NCBI GenBank assembly: GCA_035527845.1
Contig: DATKZT010000016.1
Location: 1-64,000, forward strand
Length of the DNA stretch: 64,000 bases
Direction of reading: 5' to 3'
DNA from: JAUWKC01 sp035527845
GTDB taxonomy: Bacteria; Planctomycetota; Phycisphaerae; Sedimentisphaerales; Anaerobacaceae
Part shown: positions 15,720 to 24,569 of the stretch, piece after piece
How positions within the stretch are numbered: position 1 is the stretch's first letter
Layout of the letters: each line of letters begins with the position of its first letter
Notes under the pieces: generated by a model
Database searches by the model: none
What the model was told of the DNA's origin: nothing
Seen by the model: the letters and a program-made list of their open reading frames with translations, nothing else
Translations under genes and position numbers: made by a program

Positions 15720-17318
15720 CTACCGCCGGACTTCGATATGTCTCTTGAAATGCTCGTCATCGGCGGCGGGAAAATCGCTCCTGAAGTGAACGCCCCGGCT
15801 CTCGCGCCGCATCTGGGCGGCCTCGGCCATCAGCAGCGACACCGTCAGCATATTCTGGCACTCCCAGCCCTGCGGCGAATCAAAAATCTTGTCCATTACG
15901 TAACGCTGCCAGAACCCTATGATCTCCTGTGCCTCCCTGAGCGGCTGGGCCTTTCTTGTAATTCCGACGTTGCGCCACATAAGGGCCCGCAGCGAGTTTC
16001 TGACGTCCGTCGTGTCCAGACGAGTACGGTCCGAATGCGGGATTTGATGTTTTATCAAGGGATGCCCGATGTCAGGCCTGTCATTTCGGGAGGCAAACTG
16101 CCCGGCGGTTCTGCCGAATGCCAGTCCTTCAAGCAGCGAATTGCTGCCGAGGCGATTGGCGCCGTGCAGGCCTGTGGCGGCAGCCTCTCCACAGGCATAA
16201 AGATTCGCTATGCTCGTCCGGGCCGAGATGTCCGCCTTGACCCCCCCAATCATGTAGTGCGCGCTGGGACGGACCGGAATCAGGTCTCTGCTGACATCGA
16301 TGTCGAAACTTTCACACAGCTCGAAAATCTGCGGGAAGCGCCTCGCAAAGTGCTCTTTATCGAAATGCCGGACATCGAGATAGACGTGCGTCGACTTGGT
16401 CTTGAGCATCTGCGCGAGTATGGCCCGGCTGACAATGTCACGCGGGGCAAGCTCCGCTGACTCATGGTAGTCTTTCATAAAACAACGGCCGCTCTTGTCC
16501 AGCAGCAGGGCCCCTTCTCCGCGGAGCGTCTCGGTAATCAGGGCGCGCGAGGCCCCGGCGATATAAAGCGTGGTCGGATGAAACTGCATGAACTCCAAAT
16601 CCTGCAGCACCGCACCGGCCCGATACGCCATAGCGACGCCGTCTCCGGTTGCCACCCCCGGGTTGGTCGTCTCACGATACAGTTGTCCCGCCCCGCCTGT
16701 GGCAAGAATCGTGCTCGCGGCCCAGATTATTTGTGTGCCCCGGCCGTCCCGCCCGATTACGCCCAGGCACTCGTTGTCGTCGTTGGTCAGAAGGTCCACG
16801 GTGAAGAAGTCTTCCATGACCCTTATGCTCGGATTCTGCCTGGCTTGTTTTATGAGCGTCTCGGCGATTATCCTGCCCGTTTCGTCGCCGTGCGCATGAG
16901 CAACCCGGGGACGGGCATGGCCGCCTTCGAGCGTCGCGGCAATGTGACCGTCCACCATATCGAACTCGGCGCCCCAGCCGAGCAGTTGTCCGATAAGCTC
17001 CGGCCCCTGACGCACGACTACTTCCACGACTTCGCTGTCGCTCAGCCCGCAGCCGGTGTTAAGTGTATCCTCTATGTGCGACTCGAAGCTGTCGGCCTTT
17101 TCGAGCACCGACGCAATGCCCCCCTGCGCCTGCCAGGTGTTGCTGTCCTGCACAGAACCCTTGCAGACAACTATAACGCGGCAGCCCTTTGCCGCTTCAA
17201 TGGCGGCACGCAGGCCCGCAATGCCAGCCCCGACCACCAGACAATCAGTGAAGAGCTGGTGCGTCGAAGCAGTGTCGATATTAACCAAGTATCGCCCAAG
17301 TTCTGTCCGGTCAGGCAT
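15720..17318 (-). CDS. nadB: L-aspartate oxidase
   Basis: NadB oxidises L-aspartate to iminoaspartate, the first step of de novo NAD synthesis. The 532-residue flavoprotein has the FAD dinucleotide motif CLVVGAGIAGLRAAIEAA near residue 26, the flavin contact block NTWQAQGGIASV, the catalytic region with HAHGDETGRIIAETL, EFMQFHPTTLY, and RPSAHYMIGGVKAD, and the C-terminal SNSLLEGLAFGRTAG. The length fits NadB rather than the succinate dehydrogenase flavoprotein. nadA and nadC are not in the window. Upstream there is a strong ribosome site followed at once by ATG-TGA (17354-17359), a start-stop element. Confidence 0.93.
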   Translation of the reverse strand: MPDRTELGRYLVNIDTASTHQLFTDCLVVGAGIAGLRAAIEAAKGCRVIVVCKGSVQDSNTWQAQGGIASVLEKADSFESHIEDTLNTGCGLSDSEVVEVVVRQGPELIGQLLGWGAEFDMVDGHIAATLEGGHARPRVAHAHGDETGRIIAETLIKQARQNPSIRVMEDFFTVDLLTNDDNECLGVIGRDGRGTQIIWAASTILATGGAGQLYRETTNPGVATGDGVAMAYRAGAVLQDLEFMQFHPTTLYIAGASRALITETLRGEGALLLDKSGRCFMKDYHESAELAPRDIVSRAILAQMLKTKSTHVYLDVRHFDKEHFARRFPQIFELCESFDIDVSRDLIPVRPSAHYMIGGVKADISARTSIANLYACGEAAATGLHGANRLGSNSLLEGLAFGRTAGQFASRNDRPDIGHPLIKHQIPHSDRTRLDTTDVRNSLRALMWRNVGITRKAQPLREAQEIIGFWQRYVMDKIFDSPQGWECQNMLTVSLLMAEAAQMRRESRGVHFRSDFPAADDEHFKRHIEVRR

Positions 17319-17921
17319 GTTTTAGGCCCTGAATCTATACCGAGATTTATAGCTCACATTTCACCCCTCCTGCCCGGTTCACAAAGTAACCTTGGCCGCA
17401 TTATGATACCCGAATCCTGTGACTTTGAAAACCAGTTTGTTACAACTCGCTCATGAATATCGAGTTACCTCACGCTGCCGCTTCATCCGGGAAAGAGTGC
17501 AATTTACGTTTGCAGGTGGATTTCTCCCCGCATGACCGCTACTGCCCACCTATCTTTCCCCCGCGCAGAGCGATTCACTTGACGCACAACCGACAAAACG
17601 CGAAAGAAGTGACACTCGCGACACGCTCAGTTTCCAACCGACAGAGGCGGTTCAACTCCGGGTTCCCGCTGTATTGCGCTCAACCCCTTAAGAACCCGTG
17701 TTTTCGTGCAGATCCGCCAAAAATGCCTTGGAAAAGAAAATTCTCGACGATTCAGAGAGATTAGCGTAAAATTATTGAAAGCGTACGGATAAAACTATGC
17801 AGTGTGAAAGTATAAATGGGAAATTCCGTGTTGAAATACAAGGGCCAAATCCGTATCCTAAAAACTTGTATAACCGGCAATCGCAGAGCCGACTGATGGT
17901 CCGCCTTAAGGAGTCGTGACT
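17319..17921. other. Intergenic region between nadB and a small membrane protein gene
   Basis: About 600 bases separate the divergent genes. I see no convincing gene: the 103-codon frame at 17453-17764 has no domain and no ribosome site. The start-stop element with AGGAGGGG at 17354-17370 (minus strand) is the only notable motif. No tRNA-like sequence was found. Confidence 0.4.
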
Positions 17922-18176
17922 ATGAACGATGACCTCATATTCAGAATATTCAGACATCTCATCTTTCTTTTCGTTATACCCGGTCTGATTACCGCGGTAG
18001 TCGCCTATCTGCTATTTCGCTATCGCCGGCATCTCTTCGAGATGGTATGCTCCATCGGTTTTCTCACTGGGCTGTTTTCCTTCTGCATTGAACCGCAGGG
18101 CAGCCTGCCCGGCGCAGTCGTAATGGCCGCCGGTATCATCGCGCTTGCCGCCGTAAAAATCGTGCACAGAACCTGA
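17922..18176 (+). CDS. Small predicted membrane protein
   Basis: The 84-residue product begins MNDDLIFRIF and consists largely of two to three hydrophobic helices, FLFVIPGLITAVVAYLLF and LPGAVVMAAGIIALAAVKIV, plus a shorter one at about residues 42-56. AAGGAG lies 8 bases before the ATG, which supports translation. No family is recognised. It stands alone between intergenic stretches. Confidence 0.5.
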   Translation: MNDDLIFRIFRHLIFLFVIPGLITAVVAYLLFRYRRHLFEMVCSIGFLTGLFSFCIEPQGSLPGAVVMAAGIIALAAVKIVHRT

Positions 18177-18701
18177 GACGACACTTGGTCTTGCCCCCTC
18201 CCTGATGAAACACTGAATTGTCTCTTGTGCGTTGACGATTTAGTGCCAGGGGTTGCCTGCTCAACCCTTCGGCCATTGGCCGTCAGACATATCGCGCAGC
18301 GCCAATTTGGCCGGGTCGATCGCGACATAGTTGATTCTGCTTAAAATAAGTTTGCCGTCTTTGAATTTGAAAAAAGGTAATAAGAGATTGACTTCTAACC
18401 GCTGCCGGCCTGAGCCTCAGGTTATGGCGAAAAAGAAGTCCAGCAAGTCCGAAAAGGGGAGCAAAACCCAAGAGGTCCGGGGGCTTGCCCGCTCCGCCGC
18501 AGGCGGATTTGGCCGGGCAGGGTGGCCTACCCTCAAGCCGGAGGTTGCAGGTCCGCTTGAAGTTTGCTGGATGCCGGGAGGTGAGGAGACGGTTACCGGC
18601 GAGGAGATCTGCGCCCGGATGTCCACTATAACGCACGGTCAGTTGGGGTGGATGCCTGCGGTTCGACTCCAAAAAAAAATAAGAAATAAAACATTTTTCC
18701 G
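18177..18701 (+). other. Intergenic region with a dispersed palindrome
   Basis: No gene is well supported here. A frame at 18331-18705 (a shorter version begins MAKKKSSKSEKGSKTQ at 18424) has biased, low-complexity composition, contains a dispersed repeat and has no known domain. The repeat copy TCCGCCGCAGGCGGA is at 18493-18507 and belongs to a family seen in five places in this window. An A-rich run lies just ahead of the PadR promoter. Confidence 0.4.
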
Positions 18702-18731
18702 TTGACAAGACTATACCTTGCGCTGTATAGT
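18702..18731 (+). promoter_or_regulatory. padR promoter with overlapping inverted-repeat operator
   Basis: TTGACA (18702-18707) and TATAGT (18726-18731) form a strong promoter with an 18-base spacer. An inverted repeat ACTATA-N10-TATAGT (18710-18731) fills the spacer and its right arm is the -10 box itself. PadR repressors commonly bind such AT-rich dyads in their own promoters, so autorepression is inferred. Confidence 0.6.
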
Positions 18732-18808
18732 ATAGTATGCCTCGAACTGTAAGGTATGACAATGTGACTGGTGAGAACTCGTTGATAGAAGCTTTTTGGA
18801 GCTGAATC

Positions 18809-19183
18809 ATGAAATCTTTGCGCAAACAGACGCTTGACGGCAATGTTGAAACGATGCTCCTGGCGGTTCTGGAGGCCGGGACGAGCTACGGCTATGCCAT
18901 TGTAAAGGACCTGAACGAAAGGGCGGAAGGCATTCTGCGCCTGGGCGAGGGGACGGTTTATCCGGTGCTGCACCGCCTGGAAGAAAAACGACTGGTATCG
19001 GCAAGCTGGCGAACGGCGCAAAACGGGCGGCAGCGCAAATATTACCGGCTGACCAACAAGGGACGCAAAGCCCTTGCGGGGAATCGTCAACAGTGGCATT
19101 TGCTCACCGTTGTGATGCAGAAAGTCGTGCATTCAACCGCGCAGCTTTCACCTGCACCGGAACTGAAAGGAGCTTCAATATGA
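18809..19183 (+). CDS. PadR-family transcriptional regulator
   Basis: The 124-residue product matches PadR repressors, winged-helix dimers that often control adjacent membrane-protein genes. The winged helix is seen in SYGYAIVKDLNERAEG and the diagnostic GTVYPVLHRLEEKRLVSASW followed by RKYYRLTNKGRKAL. The C-terminal dimerisation helix is short, as in the PadR-s2 subgroup. GGAG lies 8 bases before the ATG. It ends in an ATGA overlap with the next gene, a layout typical of PadR plus HAAS-domain membrane protein pairs. Confidence 0.9.
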   Translation: MKSLRKQTLDGNVETMLLAVLEAGTSYGYAIVKDLNERAEGILRLGEGTVYPVLHRLEEKRLVSASWRTAQNGRQRKYYRLTNKGRKALAGNRQQWHLLTVVMQKVVHSTAQLSPAPELKGASI

Positions 19184-19899
19184 GTCTGGCATTACAGAAA
19201 TATCTTGACGACGTGATGGCCTACGCCAATCGAAAACAGCAAGACGCGGAAAGAATCCGAGCGGAGCTGCAAGACCATTTGCTACAGAAGGTAGCCGAGC
19301 TTGAAGCGCAGCACCTGCCGCGTGAGGACGCAATATTTCAGGCCATCGAGGACCACGGCAGCGCGCGGACCGTCGGCTATGGCCTCAGGAAGGGCTTTGC
19401 TCTGTTGGATGTCCGTACCGAGGGAACCGCTCGCGGATTTATCGCCATCGGGCCCAGGGCGGTCGGAGTGATTGCCTTTGGCGGCGTGGCAGTTGGCCTG
19501 TTCGCCTTCGGCGGATTTGCCATTGGCGCCATCGCTTTCGGATGGCTGGCCGTAGCTGCGTTGATTTCATGCGGAGGTATCTCGCTGGCGCCGCTGGGGG
19601 TTGCTTTGGGTATGGCGGTAGTGGGACGGATTGCCATGGGGATGATAGCCAGCGGGGGGCTGGCCGTGGGGGTGTGGGTCCCCTGGGCCGTTGACCGCGT
19701 CAGCCTTCTTGCCGGTGACGACGGACTAAGGTTTTTGCAATTCTTTCAGGACTTTCGAAACTATGCCGGCGAGGTTGGGGCTCTTGTTATAGTCTCGTGG
19801 CTCTTCATGATATTTCCCTTCCTTGCGGGGCTCATGGGGGCAATTGAGAGCTGGGAGTATCGGCGAATTAAGAAAGCTGATCCGAAACTGGTCGAGTAG
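19180..19899 (+). CDS. HAAS/permease-prefix-like protein with hydrophobic pentapeptide repeats
   Basis: The 239-residue product starts with about 75 residues resembling the HAAS or permease-prefix domain found beside PadR genes (YLDDVMAYANRKQQDAERIRAELQDHL, then REDAIFQAIEDHGSA). Residues 87-121 form seven perfect five-residue units, FIAIG, PRAVG, VIAFG, GVAVG, LFAFG, GFAIG and AIAFG, consensus x-x-A-hydrophobic-G, with weaker units to about 166. A true transmembrane helix lies near 210-228 (ALVIVSWLFMIFPFLAGLMG). The repeat looks more like a solenoid or glycine-zipper stack than ordinary helices. The start overlaps the padR stop, so PadR probably controls it. The function is unknown. Confidence 0.75.
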   Translation: MSLALQKYLDDVMAYANRKQQDAERIRAELQDHLLQKVAELEAQHLPREDAIFQAIEDHGSARTVGYGLRKGFALLDVRTEGTARGFIAIGPRAVGVIAFGGVAVGLFAFGGFAIGAIAFGWLAVAALISCGGISLAPLGVALGMAVVGRIAMGMIASGGLAVGVWVPWAVDRVSLLAGDDGLRFLQFFQDFRNYAGEVGALVIVSWLFMIFPFLAGLMGAIESWEYRRIKKADPKLVE

Positions 19900-19940
19900 G
19901 ACGCCCGCGCCGCAGTGCCGGCGACCAGCCAATTCGCACA

Positions 19941-20681
19941 CTACATCTGAGCCAGTTTGGCCCAGTCGCAATCGAGCAGAGAGCTGACAATCGTTTCGCC
20001 CAGACTCGGCGGTTCAAGGCTCACGGTTTCATCAAAAGGCACAACCGCAAGGACACCTGCGCCGCTGCACTTGGTGATGACCTCGCCGGCGGTATCTTCG
20101 GCGACGGTCGCCTCAGTGGCGTCGTAGCCGTTGATGACCACGCCGGCAATCTTCAGTTGAGCATCGCGGATGCAGTCAAGCGTCATTAACGTATGGTTTA
20201 TGGTTCCAAGATTCGCACGGGAAACTACCACCACAGGCAGGCCGAACTCAACCGCCAAATCCAGCAGGTCGAATTCTTCGGTCAAAGGCACACGCACGCC
20301 GCCGATGCCCTCGATAATCACGATGTCACTGCCTTGACATACCTCATTGTACGCCTTTGCAATCGCGGCAAAATCAATGGGCCGACCCTCATGAGCAGCG
20401 CTGACAATCGGCGCGGCAGGCGTCAGATAGCCCACGGGCGTTATCGTCGAAAGCGACAGATTGCTGTTGGCGCAATTGGCCAGGAACTCGGTGTCATTGC
20501 TTACCAGGCCTTCCCAGTCGCGGCGGCAGCCGGTGGCAATCGGCTTGAATGCGCCGACCTTAAGGCCCTTGTCGGCAAGAATCCTCGCGATGGCGCCCGC
20601 TACGACCGTCTTGCCGACGCCCGTGTCGGTTCCCGTTATAAAAAGACCGGCCTTCTTTGGTAACTTCAAATCAATCGGCAT
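19941..20681 (-). CDS. bioD: Dethiobiotin synthetase
   Basis: BioD closes the ureido ring of dethiobiotin from diaminopelargonate, CO2 and ATP. The 246-residue product has the P-loop GTDTGVGKTVVAGAIA near residue 17, the FKPIATG substrate segment, and IIEGIGGVRVPLTEE, the family glycine-rich block. Asp and Glu residues for metal binding are in place. It overlaps bioA by 11 bases, so the two consecutive biotin steps are coupled. bioB and bioF are not in the window. Confidence 0.93.
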   Translation of the reverse strand: MPIDLKLPKKAGLFITGTDTGVGKTVVAGAIARILADKGLKVGAFKPIATGCRRDWEGLVSNDTEFLANCANSNLSLSTITPVGYLTPAAPIVSAAHEGRPIDFAAIAKAYNEVCQGSDIVIIEGIGGVRVPLTEEFDLLDLAVEFGLPVVVVSRANLGTINHTLMTLDCIRDAQLKIAGVVINGYDATEATVAEDTAGEVITKCSGAGVLAVVPFDETVSLEPPSLGETIVSSLLDCDWAKLAQM

Positions 20682-22044
20682 CGCAGCTTTCTATTATATG
20701 CGGCAATTCGTTTTTGACGGCACGGTACACGATTTCAAGCAGCTTTTCAAGCAGCTCCAAACCGATGGCTACCGGAGGCATTACGACGACGCAGTCGCCC
20801 AGAGGCCGAAGCATCACCCCTGCGGGCCGCATTGATGAACACAGTCTGGAGCCGATTCTCCGCCCCGGAGGAAACGACTCTTTGCTTGATTTGTCTTTAA
20901 CAATTTCGATCCCACCCATCAGGCCGCACTGACGAATGTCGCCCACGAACGGTAGCTCGCCGATGTTAGAGAAGTATTGCCTAATCAATTCAATCTTGGC
21001 GGGCAGGGATTCGAGCACCTTATTCTGCTCGAACAGGTCCAGCGACGCCAAAGCCGCTGCGCAGGCTAAGGCATTGCCCGTGTAGGTATGGCCGTGATAA
21101 AAGGTCTTGTGCTCAGTTACATCACCCAGGAAAGCATCGAAGATTTCCTGTGTGGTTAGCGTGGCCGCCAGCGGCAGGTAGCCGCCGGTGATTCCCTTGC
21201 CGAGACACATAATATCCGGACTGACCTGCTCTGCCTCACAGCCAAACATCCTGCCCGTCTTGCCGAAGCCCGTTGCGACCTCATCGGCAATCAAGAGCAC
21301 GCCGTACTTTTGCGTCAATTCGCGAACCGCGCTGAGAAAGCCCTGAGGGTGCACGATTATTCCGCCCGCGCCTTGCACAAGCGGCTCGACCACTACGGCG
21401 ACTATCTGCTCAAAGCGCTCGCTCAAAACTCCTTCTATCCTGCTCAGACTGTGTAGAGCACACTCTTTTTCAGTCCCGCCGAAACGATATGGATGCGGCG
21501 AGGGAACAAAGTAAGTCTCAAACAGCAGCGGCTTAAATATTGAATGGAAGGTTTTGATGCCACCCAGACTCACTGAGCCGATAGTGTCACCGTGGTACGA
21601 AGCCTCCAGCGCGACAAACTTGGTTCGGTTTTTCTCGCCCCTGTTCTGAAAATACTGATACGCCATCTTCAGGCCGATTTCAACGGCCGTAGCACCGCTG
21701 TCGGAGTAGAACACTTTTCCCAACCCGGGCGGCGCTATCTGCACGAGCCTCTCCGCAAGTTCGATGGACCTGGTCTGGCCCAGACCCAATAAAGTGCTGT
21801 GGGACACCTTGTCTATCTGGGCCTTTATCGCGTCGTCGATTTGTTTGACTCGGTGACCATGGACGTTGCACCATAGAGAGCTTACGCCGTCGATATAGTG
21901 CCTGCCTTCGGTATCAATGAGGTAGAACCCCTCGGCAGAATCGATTATTACCGGCTCGGACTTGAGCCACTCCGTCATCTGAGTGAAAGGATGCCAGAGG
22001 TAGTCTTTATCCAGTGCCGCCAGTTTTTTCGTCCGTTCATTCAT
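20671..22044 (-). CDS. bioA: Adenosylmethionine-8-amino-7-oxononanoate aminotransferase
   Basis: BioA transfers an amino group from SAM to KAPA, giving DAPA for BioD. The 457-residue PLP enzyme begins with the diagnostic LDKDYLWHPFTQM, continues with GVSSLWCNVHGHRVKQIDDAI, the PLP phosphate region YSDSGATAVEIGLKMA, YHGDTIGSVSLGG, LIADEVATGFGKTGRMF and the lysine-bearing DIMCLGKGITGGYLPLAATL. The W-C-N-V-H-G element separates it from other class III aminotransferases. ATG at 22044 gives the family N-terminus; an upstream start at 22080 adds 12 residues. Neither has a strong ribosome site. Confidence 0.93.
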   Translation of the reverse strand: MNERTKKLAALDKDYLWHPFTQMTEWLKSEPVIIDSAEGFYLIDTEGRHYIDGVSSLWCNVHGHRVKQIDDAIKAQIDKVSHSTLLGLGQTRSIELAERLVQIAPPGLGKVFYSDSGATAVEIGLKMAYQYFQNRGEKNRTKFVALEASYHGDTIGSVSLGGIKTFHSIFKPLLFETYFVPSPHPYRFGGTEKECALHSLSRIEGVLSERFEQIVAVVVEPLVQGAGGIIVHPQGFLSAVRELTQKYGVLLIADEVATGFGKTGRMFGCEAEQVSPDIMCLGKGITGGYLPLAATLTTQEIFDAFLGDVTEHKTFYHGHTYTGNALACAAALASLDLFEQNKVLESLPAKIELIRQYFSNIGELPFVGDIRQCGLMGGIEIVKDKSSKESFPPGRRIGSRLCSSMRPAGVMLRPLGDCVVVMPPVAIGLELLEKLLEIVYRAVKNELPHIIESCDAD

Positions 22045-22119
22045 AGCCGAATATGTACGATAAGCACCCGCTCCGGTCAATGCGGACTCGATTTTCTATA
22101 ACCGGCCAACTTCGGTGTG

Positions 22120-22884
22120 TCACTTCTTTTCCGGCGGCGCCGGCTTTTCTTTTTCCTCGGCCTTGCTGGAACCCTCCGCCGTGGTCCCCTGATGCACGGA
22201 CGCCTTCCTGCGAATCAGCACTTGCGGCTTGCTGAACAATCTCTCATCGTCGGCATATTTCAGCACAAACGCCTGGAGTTCGCCCGGTGACGCGGTCAAC
22301 ACAATGCCATCGTCTTTTACCTTTTCGTGTTTTATGGCATTGGGGTCCTGCTCGAGCAGCTTCTTGAACTCCTCATCGTCCGTCAGCCGCAGCTTCAACA
22401 CACTGTCGTAGTCCGCCGACAGCTTCTTCAACGCATCGGCGTCGGTCTGTTCAGCTTCGGAAAGACATTTGCCTGCGGTTTGCAGAGGCTCAATGCAGTC
22501 AATCTTCATGAATGTGTGGACAGGCACGAGGAAGACGGAGTTGTAATGCCAGGCCATTTTATTCGGATCATCCGCTTCACACGGGAATTCCTTCGGGTAA
22601 GCATCGAGAAAAAGCCGCTCCTTCAGCTTCACCAAATATGTAGTGAAGATTCCCTTCTGCCCTTCCTTGTCGGAGAAGATCAGCTCATATTCTTTCTTCG
22701 ATTCGTCGGGGCGCTTGAATTCCCAGATAGCCTCCGGACCGTTGGGGTCGTCCACCCAGACGCCCAGCAGTTTTTCCTCGAACACTGTGTCCTGCTCGGT
22801 ATAGAGTGGATGCAGCGACATAACCGGCACGCAGCCGGCCAAAATCCCGGCCAATACATAAAATAGCACCTTCTTCGTTTTCAT
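22120..22884 (-). CDS. Predicted lipoprotein of unknown function
   Basis: The 254-residue product has a short signal MKTKKVLFYVLAGILAGC with a clean lipobox LAGC, so Cys18 is the predicted lipidation site. The mature part is acidic and soluble, with EKLLGVWVDD near the start as in lipocalin-like planctomycete lipoproteins, and a low-complexity Glu/Lys/Pro tail. AAGGAGG precedes the ATG. It lies 75 bases upstream of bioA on the same strand, but no biotin role is suggested by sequence. Confidence 0.7.
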   Translation of the reverse strand: MKTKKVLFYVLAGILAGCVPVMSLHPLYTEQDTVFEEKLLGVWVDDPNGPEAIWEFKRPDESKKEYELIFSDKEGQKGIFTTYLVKLKERLFLDAYPKEFPCEADDPNKMAWHYNSVFLVPVHTFMKIDCIEPLQTAGKCLSEAEQTDADALKKLSADYDSVLKLRLTDDEEFKKLLEQDPNAIKHEKVKDDGIVLTASPGELQAFVLKYADDERLFSKPQVLIRRKASVHQGTTAEGSSKAEEKEKPAPPEKK

Positions 22885-23101
22885 TTTTCGGCCTCCTTAA
22901 ACCTTCTCTCATTATGGGTTGTCAATTCCGTCACTACTGCATTGTATCACGGGCTAATGTAATGGCAACGAATTTAATCCCCGCAACATCACCTCCACAC
23001 AGAGGCGGGTATTCCTTGCACACACCGCCCGAAACAGATAAATTGCAGCGCGCCGCCAGATTGCTTTGCCATTGAGACACAGATAACAAAAAGGACGGAC
23101 G

Positions 23102-23839
23102 ATGTTGGAACTGGATACAACCGGCTGGCTGGTCGTCTCACTGTGCGCGGTCACGGTGGGAATCGCCAAGACCGGCGTTCCGGGCGTCACAATCCTCGCG
23201 GTTCCTTCGATGGTTGCGGTCCTGCCCGCCCGCAGCTCGGTAGGCGTGCTGCTGGGGATGCTCATACTCGGTGATTTATTTGCAGCAGGTTACTATCGCC
23301 GTCACGCCCAATGGCGCCATGTTGCCCGCCTGCTTCCGCCCGCCTTCATCGGCATCGTTGCCGGTTATTTCCTGCTAAGGGTGGTCAGCGATGAGCAGTT
23401 AAAACCCATCATCGGCGCAATAGTCCTCGTGATGTTGGCCGTCAACTACTGGCGCACCCGCCCGGACAAAGATGCGCCTGTACCAACACAGTGGTGGTTT
23501 GCAGCGACAATGGGTTTTCTGGCAGGCATCACCACTATGATGGCCAATGCAGCCGGACCTGTAATGGTCATATACCTGCTGGCCATGAGACTTGCCAAGG
23601 TCGAGTTCGTCGGAACGGGGGCCTGGTTCTTTTTCATTATCAACTGGGTCAAGGTCCCCTTCAGCGCAAATTTGCAGATGATGACGGCGGCATCCGTGAA
23701 ACTCGACCTGATCATGCTGCCAGCCATAGCCCTCGGCGCCGTCGTCGGCATACTGCTTTTGAAGCGAATTCCACAGAAGCTGTTCACTGCGGCAGTCCAG
23801 CTTCTGGCCGCGGCTGCGGCTCTTAAACTCCTTTTTTGA
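23102..23839 (+). CDS. TauE/SafE-family sulfite/anion exporter
   Basis: This 245-residue polytopic protein has about seven to eight helices and the TauE/SafE family signature: VGIAKTGVPGVTILAVPSM in the first repeat and FLAGITTMMANAAGPVMVIYL in the second, the two inverted halves of the transporter. Members export sulfite, sulfoacetate or other organic anions; the substrate here is unknown. Its stop overlaps the following pcm start, so the two are probably coupled. Confidence 0.85.
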   Translation: MLELDTTGWLVVSLCAVTVGIAKTGVPGVTILAVPSMVAVLPARSSVGVLLGMLILGDLFAAGYYRRHAQWRHVARLLPPAFIGIVAGYFLLRVVSDEQLKPIIGAIVLVMLAVNYWRTRPDKDAPVPTQWWFAATMGFLAGITTMMANAAGPVMVIYLLAMRLAKVEFVGTGAWFFFIINWVKVPFSANLQMMTAASVKLDLIMLPAIALGAVVGILLLKRIPQKLFTAAVQLLAAAAALKLLF

Positions 23840-24567
23840 TGCGCCCCGTCGCCACCAACAAAATTCGTTTGCATAAACTTCGCCAAGAAGGGATGATGAC
23901 GGTCATGGACGGCGGAGAAGAAGACAGATTTGCCAAGGCCCGTGAGCGGATGCTCAGATGGGACCTGATGGGCCGAGATATTACGGACCCTGACATACTT
24001 AGGGTAATGTGGGAGGTCCCGCGCGAAGAATTTGTACCCGAGATACATAAGTCGCAGGCTTACGCCGACAACCCTCTTACGATCGGGATGGGCCAAACCA
24101 TCTCTCAGCCATATATCGTCGCCCTGATGACACAGGAGCTGCGGCTGAACCGCGAGCTTGAGGTCCTCGAGATTGGGACCGGCAGCGGGTATCAGACCGC
24201 CATACTCGGTAAGCTGGTTAAAAAAGTCTATACAATAGAAAGAGTCAGCGAGCTGGCCACTTCGGCGCAGGCCGTGCTGGGCAAATTGGGGATAACCAAT
24301 GTTGAGTTCTACCTGGGCGACGGCAGTTGCGGCTGGCCCGAGCAAAGAGTTTTCGACAGGATTATTATCACGGCAGCCGTGCCGAAAATGCCCGAACCAC
24401 TTATTGAGCAATTGACAGAGGGTGGTCTGATGGTCGGCCCGGTCGGCAGCGGCGGATTCCAGCAGCTCGTCGTCTGTGAAAAAAAACACGATAAACTCCT
24501 ACAAACCGGGGTCTGCGACTGCCGATTTGTTAAGCTGCTCGGCAAATATGGCTTCGAGGAGGCATAG
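23839..24567 (+). CDS. pcm: Protein-L-isoaspartate O-methyltransferase
   Basis: Pcm methylates isoaspartyl residues of damaged proteins using SAM. The product (242 residues from ATG 23839) has the family blocks VPREEFVP, NPLTIGMGQTISQPYIVALM, the SAM motif VLEIGTGSGYQTAILGKL, YTIERV and DRIIITAAVPKMPEPLIEQL. The N-terminal 20-25 residues are unconserved; ATG codons at 23893, 23896 and 23905, near AAGAAGGG, are plausible shorter starts. It is followed after 2 bases by a small membrane protein gene and recG. Confidence 0.9.
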   Translation: MRPVATNKIRLHKLRQEGMMTVMDGGEEDRFAKARERMLRWDLMGRDITDPDILRVMWEVPREEFVPEIHKSQAYADNPLTIGMGQTISQPYIVALMTQELRLNRELEVLEIGTGSGYQTAILGKLVKKVYTIERVSELATSAQAVLGKLGITNVEFYLGDGSCGWPEQRVFDRIIITAAVPKMPEPLIEQLTEGGLMVGPVGSGGFQQLVVCEKKHDKLLQTGVCDCRFVKLLGKYGFEEA

Positions 24568-24569
24568 AA

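Noticed and set aside
15309..16460. Open frame of 383 codons on the plus strand
   Set aside because: It runs opposite nadB and across rnpB. The minus strand has clear RNase P RNA and aspartate oxidase signatures, while this frame has no domain or ribosome site.
18331..18705. Possible 124-residue (or shorter, from 18424) protein
   Set aside because: It contains a dispersed palindrome, has biased composition, runs into the padR promoter and matches no family. It is kept only as an intergenic note.
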